Positions 28,226 through 36,907 of a stretch of DNA of 64,000 bases are shown here, piece by piece; position 1 is the stretch's first letter; the number at the start of each line of letters is the position of its first letter. This DNA is from CAWHJN01 sp963829705 (lineage in GTDB: Bacteria > Bacteroidota > Rhodothermia > Rhodothermales > BA12). A model generated the notes under the pieces. That model was not told the origin of the DNA and searched no databases. It saw only the letters and a program-made list of their open reading frames with translations. Location of the stretch: assembly GCA_963829705.1 (NCBI GenBank), contig CAWHJN010000001.1, forward strand, positions 434,001-498,000, in the 5' to 3' direction. The position numbers and the translations under genes are program-made.

Positions 28226-31171
28226 CTAAAAATCATAGCCGAAGAAGAACTGGCGGAAGAAGCGTTCGCGCGTCTTGAAGCCGTCGGTGTAGGCGTAGCC
28301 GATGTCGTAGCGCAGCACGATGGCGCCGAAGAGGTTCATCCGGAGGCCGCCACCGAGCGCGCCGAGCGTTTCGCCCGCATGAATGGCGGGGATTTTCTCG
28401 TCGTAGCGCTCGTTCCAGGCGTGGGCCGCATCGACGAAGAGTGCGCCGCGCAGGTTGGCGATGCCGAAGGGCGCGAGCAGCGGCACGTACGCCGACGGCG
28501 CGTTGACGATGGGAAAGCGCAACTCGTGGGAGGTGTGCCACACCTTCTGCCCGCGCACGCGGAACAGCCGCTGCCCGCGCAGATCCCAGCTTCCGCCGAG
28601 GTAGAACAGCCGCGCCTCGCGCCCCTCGTTGACGCGCGCCGCCACCCACGACGCGAACGTCACGTCGCGCCCGAGTCGCAAATAGTGCCGCACGTCGCCT
28701 ATGAGGGTGAAGTACGACACGTTCGAGTACCACAGATCCGTCGTGTACGCCGCCGTCACAAACGCCCGCCAGCCTTCCATCGGGCCGTTGAGGTTGTAGA
28801 GGGCATTGTCCTGCACGAGGCTGAGGGAGTTGGACAGCAACACCGCCTCGCGCTGCAACAGCCCGATCACCTCTTTATCGGAGTATGTCAGCGACGTACC
28901 TACTTCGATGCGCCTGAACATCGACAGCGGGTAGGAAACCGCTGCGAAGCCGCCGTAGAGCGTCTCGTAGAGGATCGGCAGGTCGGTGGAGGCGTCGGGG
29001 TCGGTGATGTCGTAGCGCGGGCCGCCGTAGCGGTACAGCCCGTAGGCCGTGTTGGCGCGCCGCCCGACATTTACGCGGGTGACGGCGACGTTGAGGCTCT
29101 TCAGGAAGTCACTCTGCCCCTGCGACGTGCTGTAGAGCGTCGTGTACCAGTAGTCGTTGCCGAGCAGATCCGAAAACGCCAGCAGCGCCCCCCCCGACGC
29201 GCCGAAAACGGCGTTCTGCGACACGCCGCCCTGCGCGATGTCGAGCGAATATTTGCGTTTGTAGGGCGTGCCTGCCGTCTCCTCCTGCACCAGCCCGATG
29301 CGCGCGTGCGTCCACGTCTCGCCCGAGGCGGCGAGGTCGTCGCGGGTCGTCTCTTGCGGCGCGGCGAGCAGCGAATCCACATCCGTAAGGGCGCGGGCGG
29401 TGAAGCGGTAGTGCTCGAAGCTCGAAAACAGGAGCACGCCGTCGTCCGTCCAGAACGGGTCGTGGGCGGCAGCGGTGACCTCGACGATCTCGGAGAGCGG
29501 GGCCGAGACGGGCGGCGTCGCCACGTCGTGGTCGGGGGCGGCGGTGAGGGCGAGAGGTTCGCCGGGCGCGCCGAGGTCGGCCACCCACAGGTTCTGCGCG
29601 CCAAAGCGTCCCGTGGAGTCGCGCCGCGCGGAGATGAACGCCAGCCGCCGCCCATCCGGGCTCCACTCGGGGTTGAGGTCTTTCTGGTCGCCGTAGGTGA
29701 TGGCGCGCGGAGCGCCGGGCGCGTCGGCGTCGATCAGGAACAGCGTGTAGGCGCCGTTTTCGCCCACGTCGGCGCGGTCGGACGAGAAGGCGATGCGCTG
29801 GCCCTCGGGGCTCCACGCAGGGTCCTTATCGTCGTACGGATCGTCGGTGAGGGCGCGCAGGGCGTCGTGGCGCGGGTCGTAGACGTAGAGGTCACTGAAG
29901 CCGCTGCGGGCGATGCCGTTGAAGACGAGCTTTTGTCCGTCGGGGCTCCACGCGGGCGAGTAGATGGCCACGAGGCTGTCGAAGCGGTAGGAGGCCAGCA
30001 GCTTGCGCGCACGCAGGTCGTAGACGTGGACGGCGTCGCGCTCGCCCATCTTGGTCACGAAGGCCAGCTTGCCGTCCGTGGAAACATCCATCTGGCTCTC
30101 GAAGACGTGGAACGCCTCGAACTGGTCGCTGCGCTCGCCCCGGATGAGCACGCGCGGCTTCGACGTAGGTGCGTACGCGCTGTCGACGTCGATCTCGTAG
30201 ATGTTGGTGTAGCCCTGCTTGTTGCCCACGACGTAGACCGTCCGCTGGCCGTCGGGGTGGGTGTAGGCGACGGGCTTGGCGCTGAAGCCTTCCGTCGAGA
30301 TGCCCTCGCTGATGAGCGTCGTCAGGCTCGCGTCGGCGAGGGCGGGATAGTACTGCGCCTTCAGCCACGCACTCCACTTGTCCGAGATCGCCTTGAAGTC
30401 CTCGTGCAGCGTGAAGCTCATCACCTTGCGGAAGTCGCGGTCGCGCCAGGCGTTGTCCATCAGGTCGAGGATGCGCTCCTCGCCGTACGTCTCCGAGATA
30501 AAGCGAAAGATGGCCTCCCCCTCCTTGTACATCAGGTAGGTACCCGCGATGCGGTCGATGTTTTCGAGCGGCATCAGGTAGTTGGACGCCAGCGCATCGC
30601 GCATCATCATCGCGTGCTGGTAGTCCGGCTCGCCCGACCAGTACTCGGCCAGTCCTTCGGTAAACCACAGCGGCAGGAAGCGATCCGGCGGAATGCGGTG
30701 GTCGGTGAGCACGCGCATCGTGCGAGCGTAGGTGAACACGTGCGCGATCTCGTGGCGGATGACGCGGCGGAAGCGCGTCAGATCGCCGTTGGCAGGCACG
30801 ACGACGCGGCCCTTCAGAAACTCGAAAAAGCCGCCCACGCCATCGGGGATGAAGCCGGGCGTGATGTTGGTCTGCTTGAAGTGGATATTGGACGCGTAGA
30901 AGATCATGGGCACGCGGCTCACGAGCGACGTGCCGAAGCGGTTTTCGAGTTCTTCGTACTGCTCCTCTGCCCACGCCGCGCCCATCTCGGCGAGGTCGCG
31001 CATCTCGGAATAGTAGTAGATGTCGAAGTGCGCGGTCTTGAGCACCTGCCAGTCGAAATCCTCGTACTGAATCTTGTTACGCCCGAACGAATAGCCGTAC
31101 TGCGCGCGCGCGGGCGTGGCTACCGGCAGCGCCAGCAGGATGACCAGAACACTCCAGAAGAAAGCGCGCAT
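28226..31171 (-). CDS. Gluzincin-like domain + TolB-type propeller + BamA-like barrel protein
   Basis: A 981-residue envelope protein. A signal peptide (VILLALPVATPARAQ) is followed by a peptidase-like domain. It contains HEIAHVF (His140, Glu141, His144) and, 28 residues later, FTEGLAEYW (Glu172), the spacing of gluzincin metallopeptidases. The middle holds WD40/PD40 TolB-like repeats (PAWSPDGQKLVFNG, PAWSPEGQRIAFSSD, PEWSPDGRRLAFIS). The C-terminal third is a surface-antigen/BamA-like barrel (LGGSWDLRGQRLFRVRG) ending in FFFGYDF. The start at 31171 is chosen for the signal peptide. It likely sits in the outer membrane, perhaps as a surface protease or assembly factor. Confidence 0.8.
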   Translation of the reverse strand: MRAFFWSVLVILLALPVATPARAQYGYSFGRNKIQYEDFDWQVLKTAHFDIYYYSEMRDLAEMGAAWAEEQYEELENRFGTSLVSRVPMIFYASNIHFKQTNITPGFIPDGVGGFFEFLKGRVVVPANGDLTRFRRVIRHEIAHVFTYARTMRVLTDHRIPPDRFLPLWFTEGLAEYWSGEPDYQHAMMMRDALASNYLMPLENIDRIAGTYLMYKEGEAIFRFISETYGEERILDLMDNAWRDRDFRKVMSFTLHEDFKAISDKWSAWLKAQYYPALADASLTTLISEGISTEGFSAKPVAYTHPDGQRTVYVVGNKQGYTNIYEIDVDSAYAPTSKPRVLIRGERSDQFEAFHVFESQMDVSTDGKLAFVTKMGERDAVHVYDLRARKLLASYRFDSLVAIYSPAWSPDGQKLVFNGIARSGFSDLYVYDPRHDALRALTDDPYDDKDPAWSPEGQRIAFSSDRADVGENGAYTLFLIDADAPGAPRAITYGDQKDLNPEWSPDGRRLAFISARRDSTGRFGAQNLWVADLGAPGEPLALTAAPDHDVATPPVSAPLSEIVEVTAAAHDPFWTDDGVLLFSSFEHYRFTARALTDVDSLLAAPQETTRDDLAASGETWTHARIGLVQEETAGTPYKRKYSLDIAQGGVSQNAVFGASGGALLAFSDLLGNDYWYTTLYSTSQGQSDFLKSLNVAVTRVNVGRRANTAYGLYRYGGPRYDITDPDASTDLPILYETLYGGFAAVSYPLSMFRRIEVGTSLTYSDKEVIGLLQREAVLLSNSLSLVQDNALYNLNGPMEGWRAFVTAAYTTDLWYSNVSYFTLIGDVRHYLRLGRDVTFASWVAARVNEGREARLFYLGGSWDLRGQRLFRVRGQKVWHTSHELRFPIVNAPSAYVPLLAPFGIANLRGALFVDAAHAWNERYDEKIPAIHAGETLGALGGGLRMNLFGAIVLRYDIGYAYTDGFKTRERFFRQFFFGYDF

Positions 31172-31262
31172 CGCGGGGGCGGAAGTGAAAACGACGGGCG
31201 GCCCGTGCTGCAAACGGTTGGAAAATAGACCGGTAGGCACCTGACCAACGCTCCTCTCGTGC

Positions 31263-31292
31263 AGTCATTCCCGCCTATGCGGGGGTGACGAA
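31263..31292. repeat. REP-like palindromic element (GTCATTCCCGC type), copy 2
   Basis: GTCATTCCCGC-CTAT-GCGGGGGTGACGAA forms the same CCCGC/GCGGG hairpin as the element at 19809. It lies in the intergenic stretch between the enzyme I gene and the peptidase/barrel gene. The two copies share the first 11 bases and then diverge. Confidence 0.6.
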
Positions 31293-31378
31293 CACAGGTT
31301 TCATCAGAGGGTACGGGCGCGGCGTGAGCCTTTCCCGTGGGGGCTGTCAAAATAGCCGACGGGCGCTGTGCGCGAGAG

Positions 31379-33205
31379 TCAGTTCGCGTTGCCCTGCCCG
31401 TTGCCGTTGGCCATGAGCGTCGCCAGGTGGCAGTCGCGGTCTTCGAGCCAGTTTTCGGCGAGGCAGCGCACGACCTCGGCGGTGGGCGCGGCCAGGCACT
31501 TCTCGGCAAGGCGGCGCGCGTCGTCCATCCGCACGCCTCGGATGACCCCTTTCACCTCGGGCAGGTAGACGGGCGAGAGGCTGAATTCGTCGAGGCCGAG
31601 GCCCAGCAGAATCGGCGTGGCGAGCGGATTTCCTGCCAGCTCGCCGCACAAACTCACCGGCAGCCCGTGCGCGTGGCCGACGTTGATGGTGCGGGCGATA
31701 AGGTGCAGCACGCCGGGGTGGAACTCGTCGTAGAGGTGCCCGACGAGGTCATTGCCGCGATCTACGGCCAGCGTGTACTGCGTCAGGTCGTTGGTGCCGA
31801 TGGAGAGGAAATCGACGTGCGGCGCAAACTGGTCCACTTGGAGCGCCACGGCGGGCACTTCGACCATGATGCCGAAGGGAATGTCGGCGTCGAAGGGTAC
31901 GTTTTCGCGCGTGAGGTCGGCCTTCACCCTTTCCAGGATCTCGCGGAAGCGCAGCACCTCGTCGACGCTCGTGACCATCGGCAGCAGGATGCGCGCCTGT
32001 CCGTGCGCGCTCGCCCGGAGGATGGCGCGGAGTTGCGGCAGGAGCAGGTCGGGCTTGTCGAGCAGCACGCGGATGCCGCGCCAGCCGAGAAACGGGTTCT
32101 GCTCGCGCTGACCCATCGGCAGCATCTTGTCGCCGCCGAGGTCGAGCACGCGAAAAGTGACGCCGCCCTTCTCGACGCGCTCGACGATGTTCCGGTAGAT
32201 GCGCGTCTGCTCCTCTTCGGTGACCTGGAGCTCGCGGCGCATGAGCACGAGAATCTCGGTGCGGAACAGCCCGATGCCCTCGGCTCCGTAGGTGTGCAGC
32301 AGGTCCAGTTCTTCCTCGAATTCGAGGTTGGCGCGCAGCGTCACGCGGTGGCCGTCGCGCGTCTCGGGCGGCAGCGGCACCACTTTGAGTTGCTCTGTGA
32401 CGAGCTTCTCGTAGCGCGCCCGGCGCTGCTGATAGAACGCCATCGTCGCCGCCGTGGGACGCACCGTGAGCACGCCCCGCACGCCATCGAGCACGACGGT
32501 GTCGCCGTGCTGCACGGCATCGAGTACGCCACGCGCGCCGACGACCGCGGGCAGCCCGAGCGCCCGCGCCATGATGGACACGTGTGAGGTGGGGCCGCCG
32601 TAGGCCGTCACGATGCCCTTGACGCCGCGACGGGCGAAGAGCACCACGTCGGCGGCGGACAGGTTGGCCGAGACGACGATGCTGCCCGCGTCCACGCTCG
32701 AGAGCAGCTTGCCATGGCGCAGGTGGACGAGCAGCCGCTGTTCGAGGTCGACGAGGTCGTCGGCGCGGGCGCGCAGGTGGGCGCTCTCGGAGGCGCGCAG
32801 CACCTGCCGGTGCCCGTCCAGCACGGCGTGGACACACCCTTCGGCGTTCATGCCGTCGGCTCTGATCTGCTCGATCACGGCGTCGTAGAGCGACGGGTCG
32901 CGCAGCATCAGCAGGTGGGCATCGAAGACGGCGGCGCTCTCCTCGCCCATCTTGTCGCGGGCCAGCGCGGCGATCTTGCGGAGGTCGCGCTCGGCTTTGA
33001 GCACGGCCTGCTTGAATCGCTCGACCTCGGCCTCCTGCTCCCCGTCGGCGACTTCGTGCGTCGAGGCTTTGAGTTCGGGGCGCGAGTAGGCGTATGCCGG
33101 TGCCACGGCAAAGCCCGGCGACACAGCAATGCCGCGCAGTACCTGTTCGGTGGCCCCCACCTCACCGGGTGGCGGTGCTACCTCGTCCCATTCGCCTTGC
33201 GTCAT
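31379..33205 (-). CDS. ptsI: Phosphoenolpyruvate-protein phosphotransferase (PTS enzyme I)
   Basis: Enzyme I takes phosphate from PEP and passes it to HPr. The 608-residue protein has an N-terminal HPr-binding domain (LRGIAVSPGFAVAPAYAY). The phosphohistidine segment YGGPTSHVSIMAR carries the active His208. The PEP-binding barrel shows EGIGLFRTEILVLMR, then MVEVPAVALQVDQFA, and the active-site Cys in VSLCGELAGNPLATPILL. It is full-length. The HPr gene lies 22 bases upstream in the same transcript. No EIIA/B/C components occur in the window, which suggests a regulatory PTS or permeases elsewhere. Confidence 0.95.
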   Translation of the reverse strand: MTQGEWDEVAPPPGEVGATEQVLRGIAVSPGFAVAPAYAYSRPELKASTHEVADGEQEAEVERFKQAVLKAERDLRKIAALARDKMGEESAAVFDAHLLMLRDPSLYDAVIEQIRADGMNAEGCVHAVLDGHRQVLRASESAHLRARADDLVDLEQRLLVHLRHGKLLSSVDAGSIVVSANLSAADVVLFARRGVKGIVTAYGGPTSHVSIMARALGLPAVVGARGVLDAVQHGDTVVLDGVRGVLTVRPTAATMAFYQQRRARYEKLVTEQLKVVPLPPETRDGHRVTLRANLEFEEELDLLHTYGAEGIGLFRTEILVLMRRELQVTEEEQTRIYRNIVERVEKGGVTFRVLDLGGDKMLPMGQREQNPFLGWRGIRVLLDKPDLLLPQLRAILRASAHGQARILLPMVTSVDEVLRFREILERVKADLTRENVPFDADIPFGIMVEVPAVALQVDQFAPHVDFLSIGTNDLTQYTLAVDRGNDLVGHLYDEFHPGVLHLIARTINVGHAHGLPVSLCGELAGNPLATPILLGLGLDEFSLSPVYLPEVKGVIRGVRMDDARRLAEKCLAAPTAEVVRCLAENWLEDRDCHLATLMANGNGQGNAN

Positions 33206-33227
33206 CCCCTGCGTGGTTTAATGGATG

Positions 33228-33497
33228 CTACAGCACTTCGCCAAAACCCTGCTCGAACAAGGTTTCCATGGCTTCTGCCGCCTCCTCCTCGTCTTTGCCT
33301 TCGAACACGAGCGTCAGCGTAGAGCCCTGGTCGGCGGCGAGGGTCATCACGCCGATGATGCTCTTGCCGTTGATTTCGTAGCCGTCTTTCTGGATGTAAA
33401 ACTCCGACTTGAAGCGCGCCGCTGTGCGGACGATCATCGAGGCCGGGCGGGTGTGTACCCCAGCACGGTTGCGTACGGTGACTTCGCGCGTGATCAT
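33228..33497 (-). CDS. ptsH: HPr phosphocarrier protein
   Basis: An 89-residue HPr-like protein. The phosphorylated His15 is in NRAGVHTRPAS and the regulatory Ser46 is in NGKSIIGVM, the residue modified by HPr kinase in organisms that have it. Size and both motifs fit the family exactly. It is slightly extended by an acidic C terminus (EEEAAEAMETLFEQ). It sits directly upstream of ptsI (22-base gap) and about 40 bases downstream of the polyprenyl synthase gene on the same strand. Confidence 0.95.
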   Translation of the reverse strand: MITREVTVRNRAGVHTRPASMIVRTAARFKSEFYIQKDGYEINGKSIIGVMTLAADQGSTLTLVFEGKDEEEAAEAMETLFEQGFGEVL

Positions 33498-33539
33498 GGA
33501 CGGAGACGTGGAGACGAAGGATGGAATGCCAAAGTACGG

Positions 33540-34528
33540 TCAGCGCCCACGGCGCGCCATGCGGGCGACGACGTGCAGCAGCGCCGCTCGCGCCGGGGTG
33601 TCGGGCAGCACGCGCAGGCCCGCGAGCGCGCTGTCGGTGTGCGTCAGGATCTCGTGCCGGGCCTCGTCGAGCACGCCCAGGGTTTCCATGCGGCGGCGCG
33701 CCTCGTGGAGGTCGGCGGGCGGCAGCCCTTTCTCGGCGACGATCTTCTCGAACCACGCCTTCTCCTGCCTGTGGCCCGCTCGATAGCGCGCAGCAGCAGA
33801 AACGTCTTCTTGCCCTCGACGAGGTCACCGCCGATGGGCTTGCCCCACGCGGCGTCGTCGGCGACGAGGTCGAGCAGGTCGTCCTGCATCTGAAACGCCT
33901 GCCCGATGTGGTAGCCGATGGAGCGCAACGCCTCCAGCGTCTCGCCGTCCGCGCCGCCGATGCGCCCCCCGAGTTCGAGGCAGGCTTCGACGAGCGCGCC
34001 GGTCTTGCGGGCGATCATGTCCTGGTAGGCCTCCACCGACACGTCCGCGCGCGTCTCGAAGTCCATGTCGAGCGTCTGCCCCTCGCACAGCTTTTCCACC
34101 ATCGTCGAGAAGCAGGCGAGCAGGCCGCGCAGGTCGCCGCGTGGGGTCTGCGCGAGCAGGCGGTAGGCCTCACCGAGCATCAGGTCGCCGCTGAGGATGG
34201 CGACGGGCTCGTTCCACCTGCGATGCACCGTCGGGCGGGCGCGGCGCGTGTCGGCCCCGTCCATGATGTCGTCGTGGACGAGGGTGAAGTTGTGGAACAC
34301 CTCGACGGCCAGGGCAGCGGGTAGCGCGTCGGCGGTAGAAGCTCCGCAGGCGCGGGCGGCGAGCAGCAGCAGCACCGGGCGCAGGCGCTTGCCGCCCCCG
34401 GCGAGCACGTAGCGCGCGGGTTCGTAGAGCGCGGCGGGCGCGGCCTGTGGAAAAAGCGCCGCCAGCCCCGCCTCCACCTGCACGCGCAAATCGCCGACGA
34501 GTGCGTCGGGCGGAGTCAAGGTTTCCAT
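33540..34528 (-). CDS. Polyprenyl (farnesyl/geranylgeranyl-type) diphosphate synthase, frame interrupted
   Basis: A trans-isoprenyl diphosphate synthase that elongates prenyl chains for carotenoids, quinones or undecaprenyl carrier. Visible motifs are GGGKRLRPVL, the first Asp-rich motif LVHDDIMD, GQTLDMDFE and the second Asp-rich motif FQMQDDLLDLVADD. Near 33765-33780 the frame from 34528 turns into Arg/Ser-rich nonsense and stays open to 33644. The natural ending (EKAWFEKIVAEKGL, then MARRGR and stop at 33540) lies in the next frame. One missing base restores a 329-residue enzyme. Product length is not determinable, although residues before the first Asp-rich motif (AVEVFHNFTL) suggest a short chain. 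Confidence 0.88.
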
Positions 34529-34532
34529 ACGC

Positions 34533-35186
34533 CTACGCGGCGCTGAAGGTGGGCACGGCCTCCCGCAGGAGCCGCACGATGCGGCCGTAGACCTCCTCGA
34601 TGTCGCCCACGCCATCGACCTCGAAGTGCTGCCCGAGCGACTGGAAGTAGGCTTCGACGGGCTGCGTCTCGGCGCGATACACCTCCAGCCGCTTCTGGAT
34701 GGCCTCGGGCTGATCGTCGATGCGCTGAACGACGACGGCGGGGTCGACCTCGGGCGGCGGCGGGTTGAAATCGAGATGGTAGCTCTCCCCCGTCGCCTTG
34801 TTGATGCGCCGCCGCGACAGCCGCTCGATGATGGTGGCGTCCGGCCCGTGGAGCGAGATGACGGCGTCGAGCCGCCCGCCCTCGCGCTCGAGGAATTCGA
34901 TGAGCCACCGCGCCTGCTCGACGGTGCGCGGGTAGCCGTCGAGCACGTAATCGCGCAACTCGAGGTCACGCAACCGGTCTTCGGCCAGCGCGCGGACGAC
35001 TTCGCCCGGCACGAGCTTGCCCGCCTCGATATACTTTTTGGCCTCCAGCCCCATCGGCGTCCCGGCACGCATGGCCGTACGCAGCATATCGCCCGTCGAG
35101 ACGTGAGTGAGGCCGAGCCGCTCCGTCAACAGGGCCGACTGAGTGCCCTTTCCGATGCCAGGAGGGCCGAAGAGAATAAGCTGCAT
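34533..35186 (-). CDS. adk: Adenylate kinase
   Basis: Adenylate kinase interconverts ATP + AMP and 2 ADP. The 217-residue protein has the P-loop GPPGIGKGTQ (residues 7-16) and the NMP-binding segment VSTGDMLRTAMRAGTPMG. It has DGYPRTVEQA (usually DGFPRT) and a long-form LID (RRINKATGESYHLDFNPPP) without the zinc cysteines seen in some Gram-positives. It is only four bases upstream of the polyprenyl synthase gene, so the two are co-transcribed. A hairpin terminator precedes it. Confidence 0.95.
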   Translation of the reverse strand: MQLILFGPPGIGKGTQSALLTERLGLTHVSTGDMLRTAMRAGTPMGLEAKKYIEAGKLVPGEVVRALAEDRLRDLELRDYVLDGYPRTVEQARWLIEFLEREGGRLDAVISLHGPDATIIERLSRRRINKATGESYHLDFNPPPPEVDPAVVVQRIDDQPEAIQKRLEVYRAETQPVEAYFQSLGQHFEVDGVGDIEEVYGRIVRLLREAVPTFSAA

Positions 35187-35200
35187 ATCCGAGAACAGAC

Positions 35201-35236
35201 TAAAAGAGTGAGGCCCCCGCACAGCGGTAGGCCTCA
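35201..35236 (-). terminator. Hairpin terminator upstream of adk
   Basis: TGAGGCC (35209-35215) pairs with GGCCTCA (35230-35236). On the minus strand it is followed by CTCTTTTAG. It likely ends the transcript of the gene at 35325-36062 just before adk. Confidence 0.65.
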
Positions 35237-35324
35237 AAGTGATGTCGTTACCGGAAATTACAAAAAAGACCGCGCTGCCGAGCCGCGTGTGTCGGGATAT
35301 CACGCGAAGACTGCCCGCGCACGC

Positions 35325-36062
35325 TCACTCCGTTGAGCGAGCGGCGGCGACTTCCAGCGTCCCCGATCCCTCCGTGGCCCGGTCGATGGCCGGGTCTTCG
35401 TCGGCGAGGCCCGAGACGAGCAGCACCTTGTCGAGCGCCATCTTGACGCCGAAGCCGAGCATCGTCTTGAAGGCCATATCGAGGCCCGCACGCAGGTAGT
35501 GATTTTTGGACTTCACGATCCCGTCGTCGCCCCCCGCCACGATGACGAGCGGCGTGTGCTTGCCGACGGTTCGTTTGATGGCTTTGCCCACGTCTTCGCC
35601 TTTTTTGATGGCGTGCTTGACGTCGTCGCCGAGGGCGTCGAGGTATTCGGCGACGAGCGACTGGTGCGCCGCCGGGATGCGCGACTTGCGTTTTCCGATG
35701 CCGCCGATGAGCAGTCCGACGAGCAGCCCGCCCGCGAGCGAGCCGCCGAGGCTGACGAGCGGGTTCTGCTTGATGGCGTCGCGCACCTCGCCCGGCACGC
35801 GCGCCACTTCGTCCTGGATGGCCTCGACGCGCCGCCCGATCTGCTCGGTCCGCGCGTCGAGCGCGGCGCGCAGCTCGTTCGCCGTCGGCTTGGCCTTGTC
35901 GCGTGCCTCCTGCTGCCGCTCTTTCTGCTTGGCACTCGTGGGAGGCGGCTGCTGTGCGATGAGGTCTTCGTATTCCTGCGCCGCCGTGGTTTCGGGCGTC
36001 TTGAGGTCGGGCGCGAGCGGCGCCTCGTGCTCCGCGGGGGTGCGGTGGATAATGTCAGCCAT
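35325..36062 (-). CDS. DUF883/ElaB-like membrane-associated protein
   Basis: A 245-residue protein with a long charged, helical N-terminal half (KQKERQQEARDKAKPTANEL) and one glycine-rich hydrophobic segment (SLGGSLAGGLLVGLLIGGI, about residues 105-125). A basic C-terminal half contains a second weakly hydrophobic part. The opening and anchor resemble the DUF883/ElaB/YqjD class of ribosome- or membrane-associated proteins, but I cannot assign it firmly. It overlaps the end of the upstream holin-X-like gene by eight bases, a pairing typical of YqjD-YqjE-like clusters. Confidence 0.6.
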   Translation of the reverse strand: MADIIHRTPAEHEAPLAPDLKTPETTAAQEYEDLIAQQPPPTSAKQKERQQEARDKAKPTANELRAALDARTEQIGRRVEAIQDEVARVPGEVRDAIKQNPLVSLGGSLAGGLLVGLLIGGIGKRKSRIPAAHQSLVAEYLDALGDDVKHAIKKGEDVGKAIKRTVGKHTPLVIVAGGDDGIVKSKNHYLRAGLDMAFKTMLGFGVKMALDKVLLVSGLADEDPAIDRATEGSGTLEVAAARSTE

Positions 36063-36519
36063 GGGAGGATTCGTGGTCTCGGTTCTCGGGGTGATGCGGG
36101 CTGTCGGGGTTGAGGGGGCTCTCCCTTTGGTACCACCAGTAGTAGCCCCCGCCGATGGCGGTCATGACGCCTCCAACGACGAGGAAGCCCCACGCGGGGT
36201 GGCCCAGCCACCACCCGATGAAAAAGGCCAGCGACAGCAGCAGAAAGAAGCCGCCCATGCCGCCCATCACGACGGGAATGATTTTGGGGATGAGGCGGAA
36301 GATCCATTCGTTGGCTTTGCCGCGCAGCTGGTCGTGGATCTCGGTCTGGAGCAACCGGATGCGGAGATCGACCCACTCCTTGACGTCGTCAACGAGACCG
36401 CGCGTCTGCTGCCCGATGCGGTCTACGGAAGTGCCGTGGGGGGGCAACTGCGGGATGAGCGGAACGGAGGGCCCTACCGCCCGTGGGGGCGGTGGCGGCA
36501 GCGTTTTCTGGTCAGACAT
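36055..36519 (-). CDS. Phage-holin/YqjE-like small membrane protein
   Basis: A 154-residue protein with a proline-rich N terminus, then an amphipathic helix (VDDVKEWVDLRIRLLQTEIH). Two membrane segments follow (IIPVVMGGMGGFFLLLSLAF and WGFLVVGGVMTAIGGGYYWW). This architecture matches the YqjE / holin-X (DUF1469) group often encoded beside YqjD/DUF883-like proteins, as here. The group is named for a resemblance to holins, but lysis activity is not shown. The ATG at 36519 was chosen because the upstream frame lacks coding features. Confidence 0.65.
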   Translation of the reverse strand: MSDQKTLPPPPPRAVGPSVPLIPQLPPHGTSVDRIGQQTRGLVDDVKEWVDLRIRLLQTEIHDQLRGKANEWIFRLIPKIIPVVMGGMGGFFLLLSLAFFIGWWLGHPAWGFLVVGGVMTAIGGGYYWWYQRESPLNPDSPHHPENRDHESSHG

Positions 36520-36625
36520 AGGTGGTGAGGATGAGCGCCCCATACTACCGGAAACAAACCCTTCGGGTCGCTGTGCAGGGCGGGCACTACACATTTATTA
36601 CAGCCTCGATCCCTTTCCGCCAGTC

Positions 36626-36901
36626 ATGTCCCGTTTCGCCGCGCAGCCCACCCCCAACCCCAACAGCCTCAAGTTCACCCGCTCCGACGGCGAGCGTTTC
36701 TTGGAAACGGGAATGCTCTCCTGCACCCGTATCGAACAGGCGGCGGAGCACCCGCTAGCGGCGGCCATCTTCAGCGTGCCGGGCGTCGCGGGCTTTTTCG
36801 CGCTGCCGGACTTCATCACCGTCACGCGGGAGGCAGGGGCTTCGTGGAACACGCTCGTCCCGGCCGTCGAGGAGGCGCTCGAAGCCTATTTCCCGGCCTG
36901 A
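36626..36901 (+). CDS. NifU N-terminal (Nfu-type) domain protein
   Basis: A 91-residue stand-alone Nfu N-terminal domain: QPTPNPNSLKFTRSDGERFL is the diagnostic opening. HPLAAAIFSVPGVAGFFALP and FITVTREAGASW follow. In Nfu scaffolds this domain precedes the CxxC iron-sulfur domain, which is absent here. It may assist iron-sulfur cluster delivery or act as an adapter. It is a single plus-strand gene, convergent with the LuxC-like gene (six bases between stops). Confidence 0.85.
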   Translation: MSRFAAQPTPNPNSLKFTRSDGERFLETGMLSCTRIEQAAEHPLAAAIFSVPGVAGFFALPDFITVTREAGASWNTLVPAVEEALEAYFPA

Positions 36902-36907
36902 GTTTCT

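Noticed and set aside
27737..31228. Long open frame antisense to the peptidase/TolB/barrel gene
   Set aside because: It spans two real genes and their intergenic gap, with Arg-rich low-information sequence.
36055..36519. Phage holin, suggesting a prophage remnant
   Set aside because: The two-helix protein fits the chromosomal YqjE/DUF1469 type beside a DUF883-like gene; no other phage genes are near.
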